The notes below the pieces were generated by a model, which worked only from the letters and a program-made list of their open reading frames with translations, searched no databases and was not told the origin of the DNA. A program made the position numbers and the translations under genes. A DNA stretch of 64,000 nt from Hydractinia symbiolongicarpus (taxonomy: Eukaryota; Cnidaria; Hydrozoa; Anthoathecata; Hydractiniidae): contig NC_079884.1 in the NCBI RefSeq assembly GCF_029227915.1, positions 17,982,001 through 18,046,000 on the forward strand. The letters run 5' to 3'. Positions within the stretch are counted from its first letter, which is position 1. Each line of letters begins with the position of its first letter. This document shows positions 52,090 to 59,874 of this stretch, piece after piece.

Positions 52090-52485
52090 TTATTTAAGCC
52101 ATAGATATGCTAAGATGAGACATACCCCCACCGTGATAAGGGTGGCCTTGGTGTCCTCGTGAGGGTTTCCATCTCCTAGACCTGACTGAGGTATCTTTTC
52201 AGACCCCAGTTTCAGGCCACCAACCCTCGATATTTCTTGCCGCGTAGCACCTCGTTTTAAACCCCGAGGCTGTGTGGGCTTGTTGTTTAGGTCTAGCCTT
52301 ATGCCAATCATCGCACTTGGCGGCGCAATCAAGATGTTGTTGTTATACCCCACAATTTTACCAATACGCAGGTTCATATCGGATGGTAGCATGTACACGT
52401 GGTGCATCACGGCAAAATTCACTGGGGTCCTGGCATATTGAAGCACCTTTTGAAACTCGGTGATATCGTGGCCTACGTTCTCCTC
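52090..52485 (-). pseudogene. 3' copy of the 54708 gene
   Basis: Identical to the last 130 codons or so of the 377-residue gene, cut at the duplication joint. No start of its own. Product of the tandem duplication. Confidence 0.85.
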
Positions 52486-52488
52486 TCC

Positions 52489-53230
52489 TATACCGTGACA
52501 TCATAGCGCTCGCGAGACCCTCGTTATTAACCTTGTCAAACTCTAGTGCGATATTAGTGATCTTGTACGCACTGTCAGCGGGTTTAGCTGCCGTGCTTCC
52601 TGAAGACACCGTACCACCATCTTTGATAACGTCACCATATGATGCAAAATGTATAACGAATTGCAGCCTATCGTGTAGCCCTGGCTGGTAGAACGGCAAG
52701 TCTCGTGTCAATTCAAACATTTTACCGATAGGGATGCAAAAGGTGTTGCCGTAAGCTGCGACGATCGCTTTTTCCTCGTCCGTTCCTACATGATCAGTCG
52801 CTTTGACCTGTAAGGCGCGGATTGTACCGTCGTTGGGATTGATCCCCTCTAGGATCAAGTTATTTTCCCGATCAAACTTGGGCAACCATAGGTCCTTGTA
52901 GGTAGCGAGCACCCTGTAGTCGCTAATATTTTGCACCTCGTTGCTATTCAAAGTGATACGAAGATTTTGCACCAGGGCTTTGCCGATATTGCTGACGATA
53001 GTGCGCTTCGTGTTTGTTCCCGTAAGTTCCAGATCGAAAAGTAGTTTGATACTAGATGGAAAAATTACATCGTTCTGCCCCATGTTGGGGATGTCAACAT
53101 ACAAGTCCTCGTTCTGATTAATCGTACTAGGGACATGACTTACTTTTACACGCTGCTTCTTGCCTTTTATAGCCATCATTGTTTTAATCTCCGCGTAGGG
53201 ATCGAGCTTAGTTCCGAATATGTTACTCAT
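52489..53230 (-). pseudogene. 5' copy of the capsid gene
   Basis: Identical to the first 247 capsid codons, then runs across the joint into the duplicated 3' gene out of frame (290-residue chimera, ending near 52358). Has the full capsid promoter, so a truncated capsid protein could be made. Confidence 0.85.
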
Positions 53231-53263
53231 GCTTTATTATTAGCTAATATTCGTTTCAAATAA

Positions 53264-54571
53264 ATGCCGATTAATCCAATATACGAAGGAGACGACTTTA
53301 CGCCAGAGGAAAAAATTTTAGACGAGGATTTCAGTAGGCCTGATGCCAATTTAACGCCAGATCGCCTGGCGGCTCTGCAAGAGCATCAGCAGCAAGATCA
53401 GCAGCAATCCGGCTCAGCACGAGACACCACGACAAGGCAGAGGGAAGAGCTGCTAAAATCAAAGGTCGACGATCTTTACGAACACCTTGGTGAGGAGTTG
53501 GGGCAGCCAATCGCGAGATATTACAACGAGTTTGAGGCACGGGGAAACCAGCTTCTTTTCGATGGGATAGAGATCACGAAAAGGCATGGTGAATTGAGGA
53601 GCGTTGCCGAGATACGGAGGAGGTTAGGTACAAATCGCTTGCGAGCCATGGGGTTTACCGACTATACTACACCAAACAAAGGCAGTAAAGCAATGGCTCA
53701 GAAACTCCTTAACGAGATTGTTCATGTTGATCGCCTAGCGGCTCAGCAGGAGAAGGCCGATGATATCGAAATGATGCCGCTGCTCGAGAACGTCCTTGAT
53801 GAAACGGAGAGCCGGATCGATCGCCTACCGGCTCAGCAAGAGCAAGAGACTCCCTTTGGCACCAGCTTCACAGAGCGTGAAAGAAGAGGGCTCAACCTCG
53901 AGCTTCGAACGCTAAAGGGTAACCTAAAGCACTTGAAAAACAAGATGATCTTCTACGACAGCGAGATCGCTAAAGCAGAAGCCAAGGTGAAAAGGCTTGA
54001 GACGAAGAAACATGGGGCATCCGAGGAGCAGCTAGCTATATGGAACGAAGACCTTGGTAAGGCTAGGGAAGAGCTAGAACGACTCCAAGATCAAAAGGAA
54101 GCAGTACGAGAAGCACACGGTTTACTATCATATGACACTCAGAGCCCACTGAAAGCAATTAAGGAAACGCTGATGAAAATCGCAGAAGGCGATAAATCTC
54201 TAGCTGAAAAGCTTAGAATCTTGTTCAAGGAGCAAGGGATTACTATAGCGAGCATCGTCTCGGCTGTTGGTCTACTGATTTCCACCATCGTACTCGCAGT
54301 TACAGGTGGAGGTTCCGCAACAGGCGCAGGAGAAAGTGCCGCAGGGAAGGGTTTTATACAAAAACAGCTGGAAAGGCTTGGAAAATTTTTGAAATACTTA
54401 GCAGGTAAGGCAGGTGCGGCGCTACCAGGGATTATTGGCACGGTTGTCTCGTTCTTTTTCAGGGTGGCTGCAAAAGTTGTTGAATACGCAGCCAAACACC
54501 TCTACATGACAATCGCTGCTGTCGTCGATTTTGTTGTGGCCTACGTTGGGAAGGGTGGTAAGAAGTCGTAG
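53264..54571 (+). CDS. Coiled-coil protein, copy 2
   Basis: Identical to 50646-51953 in the protein and, as far as I can see, in DNA. It has its own copy of the divergent promoter (53231-53263) and of both 3' hairpins. If the duplication is real, the element carries a double dose of this protein. Confidence 0.8.
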   Translation: MPINPIYEGDDFTPEEKILDEDFSRPDANLTPDRLAALQEHQQQDQQQSGSARDTTTRQREELLKSKVDDLYEHLGEELGQPIARYYNEFEARGNQLLFDGIEITKRHGELRSVAEIRRRLGTNRLRAMGFTDYTTPNKGSKAMAQKLLNEIVHVDRLAAQQEKADDIEMMPLLENVLDETESRIDRLPAQQEQETPFGTSFTERERRGLNLELRTLKGNLKHLKNKMIFYDSEIAKAEAKVKRLETKKHGASEEQLAIWNEDLGKAREELERLQDQKEAVREAHGLLSYDTQSPLKAIKETLMKIAEGDKSLAEKLRILFKEQGITIASIVSAVGLLISTIVLAVTGGGSATGAGESAAGKGFIQKQLERLGKFLKYLAGKAGAALPGIIGTVVSFFFRVAAKVVEYAAKHLYMTIAAVVDFVVAYVGKGGKKS

Positions 54572-54573
54572 AT

Positions 54574-54689
54574 GATCTAGTATGTTGGCAAAAAAACATA
54601 TTAGATCGCCTTGCGGCCGTGCTCCTGCGGAGCCGCCAGGCGATGTCAGCGGAAGGGCGATCGCCTAGCGGCTCAGCAAGAGCACGGCC
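54574..54689. terminator. 3' hairpins, copy 2
   Basis: Second copy of the 13-bp stem-loop (54574-54607) and of the long imperfect hairpin (54615-54689). Confidence 0.6.
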
Positions 54690-54707
54690 GTCTCAGCATG
54701 AGCACCT

Positions 54708-55841
54708 TTATTTAAGCCATAGATATGCTAAGATGAGACATACCCCCACCGTGATAAGGGTGGCCTTGGTGTCCTCGTGAGGGTTTCCATCTCCTAGACC
54801 TGACTGAGGTATCTTTTCAGACCCCAGTTTCAGGCCACCAACCCTCGATATTTCTTGCCGCGTAGCACCTCGTTTTAAACCCCGAGGCTGTGTGGGCTTG
54901 TTGTTTAGGTCTAGCCTTATGCCAATCATCGCACTTGGCGGCGCAATCAAGATGTTGTTGTTATACCCCACAATTTTACCAATACGCAGGTTCATATCGG
55001 ATGGTAGCATGTACACGTGGTGCATCACGGCAAAATTCACTGGGGTCCTGGCATATTGAAGCACCTTTTGAAACTCGGTGATATCGTGGCCTACGTTCTC
55101 CTCACGTTGTACCATGGCTTCGAATTTCTGTAGTAGTATCTGTCTCGCTGTGAAATTGTCAGCATCCGAACCTATAAGGGATGCCTTGGCATCAGCTTGG
55201 GACCCTAGTAGTAAAATCACGTAAACACGAATGCTCTCGCTAAGCTTCGACAGACCTTCCGATGTCAGGCCTTGGCTCGTAGGCATGATAAACTTGGCCC
55301 AATCACCATCTACTTGCGGCCACCATCTACCGTTTGTGAGCGAGGACAAGAGAGCCTTAAACTTGTATTGGGCATTGGGGTCGGCACCATATTCACGACA
55401 AATCTGGGCATATCCAGATGTAGAGTAGGGGTTCTCGTTTCGAGAAAAGCCGTCATCATATGGCATGGGTACCTTCATTCTCGCTAGGATACGCCGCATG
55501 TGGTAATAGACGTGGAATTTAAAGCTACTGTTGATGAGAGGCACGGAGCCATTCAAGTGTTTGGCGGATAAACCCAGGGCGGTGCTAGCGCAATGACAAG
55601 CGAAATTAACTTGTATATTCCCGTAGCCAAGGGCTTGACCGGTCCAATTTACACTTACGGGGTCGTTCAATAGGTTAGTGGGGACTTTTATTGGGTATTT
55701 CGTGAACATCGAGAAGGTCACGGGAATGTGCGATTCTGTAGAAACGTAGAGGTCTTGATGTTCTAGATTAATTACACCGAGAGGCCATTCACCTCTATTG
55801 GACTTGTATTTTGCCTTGTGGTTATAGCTATAAATGTTCAT
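54708..55841 (-). CDS. Virion-like protein with C-terminal anchor, unknown
   Basis: 377 residues, intact. A beta-rich N-terminus (EWPLGVINLEHQDLYVSTES) is followed by a helical middle and a single C-terminal membrane segment (ATLITVGVCLILAYLWLK) forming a tail anchor. I recognise no family. Its position between the coiled-coil gene and the penton candidate suggests a structural protein. It starts 18 bases from the divergent gene at 55860. No counterpart was found in the surviving parts of A or B. Confidence 0.65.
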   Translation of the reverse strand: MNIYSYNHKAKYKSNRGEWPLGVINLEHQDLYVSTESHIPVTFSMFTKYPIKVPTNLLNDPVSVNWTGQALGYGNIQVNFACHCASTALGLSAKHLNGSVPLINSSFKFHVYYHMRRILARMKVPMPYDDGFSRNENPYSTSGYAQICREYGADPNAQYKFKALLSSLTNGRWWPQVDGDWAKFIMPTSQGLTSEGLSKLSESIRVYVILLLGSQADAKASLIGSDADNFTARQILLQKFEAMVQREENVGHDITEFQKVLQYARTPVNFAVMHHVYMLPSDMNLRIGKIVGYNNNILIAPPSAMIGIRLDLNNKPTQPRGLKRGATRQEISRVGGLKLGSEKIPQSGLGDGNPHEDTKATLITVGVCLILAYLWLK

Positions 55842-55859
55842 GTTTCTTTAAGAATAAAC
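55842..55859. promoter_or_regulatory. 18-bp divergent promoter
   Basis: The complete spacer between two divergent ATGs, GTTTCTTTAAGAATAAAC. It is nearly palindromic, so both genes see AAGAATAAAC- or TAAAGAAAC-type sequence next to their start. Confidence 0.55.
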
Positions 55860-56561
55860 ATGAGACAGCTGTATGTCACGGATATAGAGAAGCCTACGAT
55901 TTTTGACGATTACCTAGGGCAGGACACGATAATTGCTCTGAAATCGATAAGTATCAGGCCCGTATGGCTGAATCTTTTCAAAAAAAAGAATGATATCAAG
56001 ATTCATAAAGCGTTGCCCGGATCGACCGATGATGGGAACTTTAATGTTGGAGTTTTTGAAACCCTCATCACGATCGAGAAGGGTCTATATAGGATCGAGG
56101 ATCTCGCTGCAATAGTCAACAATCAAGCAGGGAACAGGATCAAGCTCTTCGTACTCAGGAATGGAGCGTACAGGGTTAGGGTTAACAAGGGGTACATTGC
56201 GATAGTCGATAAATCACTACTGGACCTTATGGGTTATAATCTTCATACCGAAGCAATGTTTACAGAGGGCGACCATGACAGCTACTACAAAACTGACGTA
56301 TACCAAAGATTGAGACTCGTTTGCCCCCAACTGGATGAAGACGATTGCCTACTGGATGGGAAGAAATCAAAAATTCTTGCTTTGCTTCCCACCAAAGAGT
56401 TAAACGCATGGGGAGACATGCTTACATGGAATTTTGACACTCCAATCTACCTTCCTTTGAAAGGCTCAACAGACAGACTGGAGTTCATGCTGACGGACGA
56501 GCATCATCATGAAAAAAATGTTTCGTTCGTCGGAATTACGATGCATTTACTCATAGAATAA
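55860..56561 (+). CDS. Penton-like minor capsid protein candidate
   Basis: 233 residues from the ATG at 55860; the frame is open further upstream but without the motif. The sequence is beta-rich, and its C-terminus (DRLEFMLTDEHHHEKNVSF, ending ITMHLLIE) resembles the last strands of penton proteins of Polinton-type viruses. A penton fills capsid five-fold vertices. The call is by pattern and by position near the capsid genes. The stop abuts the next ATG (AATAAATGG). Confidence 0.45.
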   Translation: MRQLYVTDIEKPTIFDDYLGQDTIIALKSISIRPVWLNLFKKKNDIKIHKALPGSTDDGNFNVGVFETLITIEKGLYRIEDLAAIVNNQAGNRIKLFVLRNGAYRVRVNKGYIAIVDKSLLDLMGYNLHTEAMFTEGDHDSYYKTDVYQRLRLVCPQLDEDDCLLDGKKSKILALLPTKELNAWGDMLTWNFDTPIYLPLKGSTDRLEFMLTDEHHHEKNVSFVGITMHLLIE

Positions 56562-57206
56562 ATGGTAGATATGAAGCTTTACCCAACTTTGCCGCCAAGT
56601 GCGCCTGAGCACGATAGTATACACGAAAGTCAGGTCTACAGACTAAAAAAGATCGAAGAAATTGAGCAGTACCTGCGGTCTGAGATCAAAGAGAGAGAAA
56701 AACTCTACAAAAAGTTCAAGCTTTGGGGGATGGGGTTTCGCTATGCTGATCATGGCATGATTGCTGTTACTGTTATCACCTCCGCAGCAGGTATTGCCAC
56801 GCTTGCAACCGGATTCGGAGCCCCTATAGCAATTGGTCTTGAAGCCGCGGCTCTTGCAGTTGGCATAGGCCAAGTAGGTTTGAAGAATGCTTCCAAAAGG
56901 ATACAGTATAAGGTGCACAAGCACGAATCCATCAAACTCCTAGCTGAATCAAAACTAGACACTGTATACGATAAGATTTCCAGAGCGATCCAAGATGGTA
57001 TAATTTCAGACGATGAGTTTACATGGATCATGCAGGAAAAACAGCGCTACATGGTACTCAAGGAGCAGATCCGACAACGAACGAAAAAAGCTGTGAAATC
57101 CATCAACGATAATGAACGCGCAGAGTTGCTAGCACAAGGCAGGCAAGAAGCTAAAGATGAAATTTTTAAAAAACTGCAATCTGCGCAGTATGTCAGCGCT
57201 ACTTAG
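56562..57206 (+). CDS. Conserved Maverick-associated helical membrane protein
   Basis: 214 residues. YPTLPPSAPEHDS at the start, a charged helix (KIEEIEQYLRSEIKEREKL), then two glycine/alanine-rich hydrophobic segments (about 65-105) and a helical C-terminal half. I recall similar proteins from other animal Maverick-like loci, with no function given. Starts at GAATAAATGG directly after the previous stop. A stem-loop lies between its stop and the convergent SAP-like gene. Confidence 0.6.
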   Translation: MVDMKLYPTLPPSAPEHDSIHESQVYRLKKIEEIEQYLRSEIKEREKLYKKFKLWGMGFRYADHGMIAVTVITSAAGIATLATGFGAPIAIGLEAAALAVGIGQVGLKNASKRIQYKVHKHESIKLLAESKLDTVYDKISRAIQDGIISDDEFTWIMQEKQRYMVLKEQIRQRTKKAVKSINDNERAELLAQGRQEAKDEIFKKLQSAQYVSAT

Positions 57207-57226
57207 AGTCCCCACCCGCCTACAGA

Positions 57227-57254
57227 GTCTAATATGTTGGTCAACATACTAGAC
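57227..57254. terminator. Stem-loop between convergent genes 56562 and 57249
   Basis: GTCTAATATGTTG and CAACATACTAGAC pair over 13 bases with one mismatch around 2 bases. The stop codon of the minus-strand gene lies inside the stem. The stem core is shared with the hairpin at 51956-51989. Confidence 0.65.
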
Positions 57255-57509
57255 GATCACTTCTCCTGTATCTTGATCTATGAGCAAGTCGCCATCATGT
57301 ACGACACGTCGCTGAGCGAGATCCCTCAAATATTGTTCAAGATTTTTCTCCCATGCAATTTTAGCACAAGGCTCGCAGTACGGTCCGTCCGTTTGTGTCG
57401 ACGCATCCTTATACTTGACTTTGCATATGGCTTCAACAAGGTCTATTCGCTTCAACGTAGAGTACCCTTTGAGACCTAAGGCTTTAGCTTCTTGTCGCAG
57501 TTTGTCCAT
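57249..57509 (-). CDS. SAP-like small DNA-binding protein
   Basis: 86 residues. The N-terminus RQEAKALGLKGYSTLKRIDL fits a SAP motif (helix, glycine turn, helix), which binds DNA. A CEPC pair may hold zinc. A similar motif begins element B (29349). Start context CATAAACAAATG. Confidence 0.6.
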   Translation of the reverse strand: MDKLRQEAKALGLKGYSTLKRIDLVEAICKVKYKDASTQTDGPYCEPCAKIAWEKNLEQYLRDLAQRRVVHDGDLLIDQDTGEVIV

Positions 57510-57542
57510 TTGTTTATGTGAACAGCGCCAGGCTTTCGTTAT

Positions 57543-57568
57543 TTTTGTGACTGTCTCTAGTCACAAAA
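57543..57568. terminator. Stem-loop after the 57588 gene
   Basis: TTTTGTGACT and AGTCACAAAA pair perfectly over 10 bases around a 6-base loop, 19 bases past the stop of the minus-strand gene. Confidence 0.6.
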
Positions 57569-57587
57569 GATTACTTTTTTTGTCTTT

Positions 57588-57905
57588 TTAGTCTTCCACT
57601 TCCACAAGGTCGTAATCATAGTAAAATTGACCAGGATTCTTCGTAGACTGTTTCTTTCCCAGTGATTTGATGAACATCTGACCTGTTCGACCTATCAAAG
57701 CTTCTCTCAGTACACTCGTTGCCCATGCTCGAAATCGTTCACCATCGCAATCGATCAATGTGATGACAGTTGCATCACCTTTTTTGGTCTTGATCTCTTC
57801 AACATACTCAATTTTTATGATTCCAGTGAGAACATCACGCCACTTCATAATGCTCTCGTGTTCTGATTTCAAGGCATCAAATTGTTCTGCAGATAGGAAA
57901 GGCAT
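57588..57905 (-). CDS. Possible OB-fold single-strand DNA-binding protein
   Basis: 105 residues, beta-rich: LTGIIKIEYVEEIKTKKGDA, TVITLIDCDGERFRAWAT, then GQMFIKSLGKKQ and GQFYYDYDLVEVED. The strand order and the acidic tail fit OB-fold replication proteins that coat single-stranded DNA. It would support the polymerase. Family inferred from pattern only. Start AATAAAGAGATG. Confidence 0.45.
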   Translation of the reverse strand: MPFLSAEQFDALKSEHESIMKWRDVLTGIIKIEYVEEIKTKKGDATVITLIDCDGERFRAWATSVLREALIGRTGQMFIKSLGKKQSTKNPGQFYYDYDLVEVED

Positions 57906-57955
57906 CTCTTTATTATAGATTTTTTAAACCTCAACCAGGATCAAAATACTGGACA

Positions 57956-59086
57956 TTACTTCCATAATTTAGAGATCTCGCGCTTTTCTTCCTTATCTAA
58001 ACACCAATTCCAATATCGATCCGGATGCCACGCCACTGGCATTACCTCATTCCATATTTTTACATAAAAATTACGCTTGTGATGATGCCGCACCAATTCA
58101 TCATAAATGACATCAAAACCACGCAGCAATACAACAATCTCGATGTGACCATTTTCAGCTGCAAGGTTCATGGCCCAATTAAAGTATGTCGCACCCCACC
58201 CTTTGCAAAGCTTAACAATCTCGATGTGACCATTGAAAACTGCAAGTCCCATGGCCCAATTAAAGTCTGTCGCACCCCACTCTTTGCAAAGCTTAACAAT
58301 CTCGATGTGACCATTTTCAGCTGCAAGTCTCATGGCCTCATTAAAGTATGTCGCACCCCACTCTTTGCAAAGCTTAACAATCTCGATGTGACCATTTTCA
58401 GCTGCATTTCGTAGAGCCCAATTAAAGTCTGTCGCACCCCACTCTTTGCAAAGCTTAACAATCTCGATGTGACCATTTCAGCTGCATTTCGTAGAGCCCA
58501 ATTAAAGTCTGTCGCACCCCACTCTTTGAACAGTTTAACAATCTCTATCTGACCATTTTCAGCTGCAAGTCCCATGGCCCAATTAAAGTCTGTCGCACCC
58601 CATTCTTTGCACAGTTTAACAATCTTGATGTGACCATTTTCAGCTGCATTAAGAATGGCCCCATTAAAGTCTGTCGCACCCAATTCTTTGAACAGTTTAA
58701 CAATCTCGATGTGACCATTTTCAGCTGCATTTCGTAGAGCCCAATTAAAGTATGTCGCACCCCACTCTTTGCAAAGCTTAACAATCTCGATGTGACCATT
58801 TTTAGCTGCAAGTGCCATCGGCAAATCAAATTCTGTCGCACCCCATTCTTTGCACAGTTTTAACAATCTCGATGTGACCGTTTTCAGCTGCATTTCGTAG
58901 AGCCCAATTAAAGTCTGTCGCACCCCATTCTTTGCACAGTTTAACAATCTCGATGTGACCGTTTTCAGCTGCATTTCGTAGAGCCCAATTAAAGTCTGTC
59001 GCACCCCATTCTTTGCACAGTTTAACAATCTCGATGTGACCATTTTCAGCTGGAAGTTCCATGATTGCATTCTTGAACCAACTCAT
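57956..59086 (-). pseudogene. Ankyrin-type repeat protein, two compensating shifts
   Basis: A dozen or so copies of a 27-residue unit (81 bp), AAENGHIEIVKLCKEWGATD plus FNWALRN. The unit is shorter than the 33 residues of usual ankyrin and resembles repeats in giant-virus proteins. A unique C-terminal cap follows (AWHPDRYWNWCLDKEEKREI). One extra T near 58860 and one missing T near 58478 put the middle in another frame. The start is AATAAAGAGAAATG just inside the right TIR. Such proteins often bind host factors. Confidence 0.75.
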
Positions 59087-59088
59087 TT

Positions 59089-59291
59089 CTCTTTATTATG
59101 TTGTGACCCCAACCAGGGTCACAATATTGCGTTCGTACGAGAGTGCTGCAGCACAGCGGTAATTGTCCGCGGTATTGACCCTTTGCGCAGAGGATCAATA
59201 TAGCGAGGAAACAGTGCTGCGCTAGACCCTTGAAATTAGGGTTTTGAGTGAAAAACGGTGAGTGTCCTAGAGAGCTCCACTTTCATTGTGT
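59089..59291 (-). repeat. Right terminal inverted repeat of element C
   Basis: Reverse complement of the left TIR, up to the start of the ankyrin-type gene. A perfect 9-bp hairpin TTGTGACCC/GGGTCACAA lies at 59101-59124. Confidence 0.9.
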
Positions 59292-59407
59292 TCTCTTGTC
59301 TCTTAAGGAGACCCTTCACCCTTCATGCATGAGAATAAAGTATATAAAGTATATAATTATAATAAAGTATATAATTAATAAACTAAATAATTAATCATTA
59401 ATTACAA

Positions 59408-59874
59408 GTGATAGGTAAATGTATAATTAGTTGTGAAATGTACCTCGTGAATAGAGGATATGAGTATGTAATTCATGCATGAAGAGATCTGGGTCATGCC
59501 TTGGAAACCATTCACAATATTATGATCCATGAGGACATAAACTTGTGAGGGGCAACCAAAACGTGCAAACTATTAGGAAATTACCCTCTTTGCCGTGGGC
59601 AAGCATTTTGGTGTTATTACCTTGTTATGATTACTAGCAGGTGATAGGTAAATGTATAATTAGTTGTGAAATGTACCTCGTGAATAGAGGATATGAGTAT
59701 GTAATTCATGCATGAAGAGATCTGGGTCATGCCTTGGAAACCATTCACAATTATTATGATCCATGAGGACATAAACTTGTCAGGGGCAACCAAAACGTGT
59801 AAACTCTTAGGAAATTACCCTCTTTGCCGTGGGCAAGCATTTTGGTGTTATTACCTTGTTATGATTACTAGCAG
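59408..59874. repeat. Tandem duplication of about 233 bp
   Basis: Two adjacent copies starting GTGATAGGTAAATGTATAAT (59408 and 59641), a few substitutions and one small indel apart. No gene in it. Just outside element C. Confidence 0.85.

Larger units (their letters stand above)
49871..55106. repeat. 2618-bp tandem duplication, two copies
   Basis: Unit 49871-52488 is repeated from 52489 to about 55103 and looks identical base for base. It holds the 5' part of the capsid gene, the whole coiled-coil gene and the 3' part of the 54708 gene. The junction at 52486-52488 has an extra TCC. Original complete capsid (left) and 377-residue gene (right) both survive. It is either very recent or an assembly artefact. 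Confidence 0.9.
38967..59291. mobile_element. Maverick/Polinton-like element C, complete with TIRs
   Basis: 20.3 kb between inverted repeats that begin ACACAATGAAAGTGGAGCTC on each side. TCTCT flanks both ends (38962-38966, 59292-59296), a probable 5-6 bp target duplication. Eighteen or more genes include polymerase, packaging ATPase, integrase and capsid, which define the class. I see no maturation protease and no RNA polymerase subunit. Genes are tightly packed, often under 40 bases apart, and DNA is more GC-rich than the flanks. Integrase and capsid are intact, so insertion is recent compared with A and B. Confidence 0.9.

Noticed and set aside
58130-59090. Regular 81-bp repeats considered as a CRISPR or satellite array
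   Set aside because: The period is a multiple of three, repeats encode a steady protein unit with no unique spacers, and the context is a viral gene in an animal genome.
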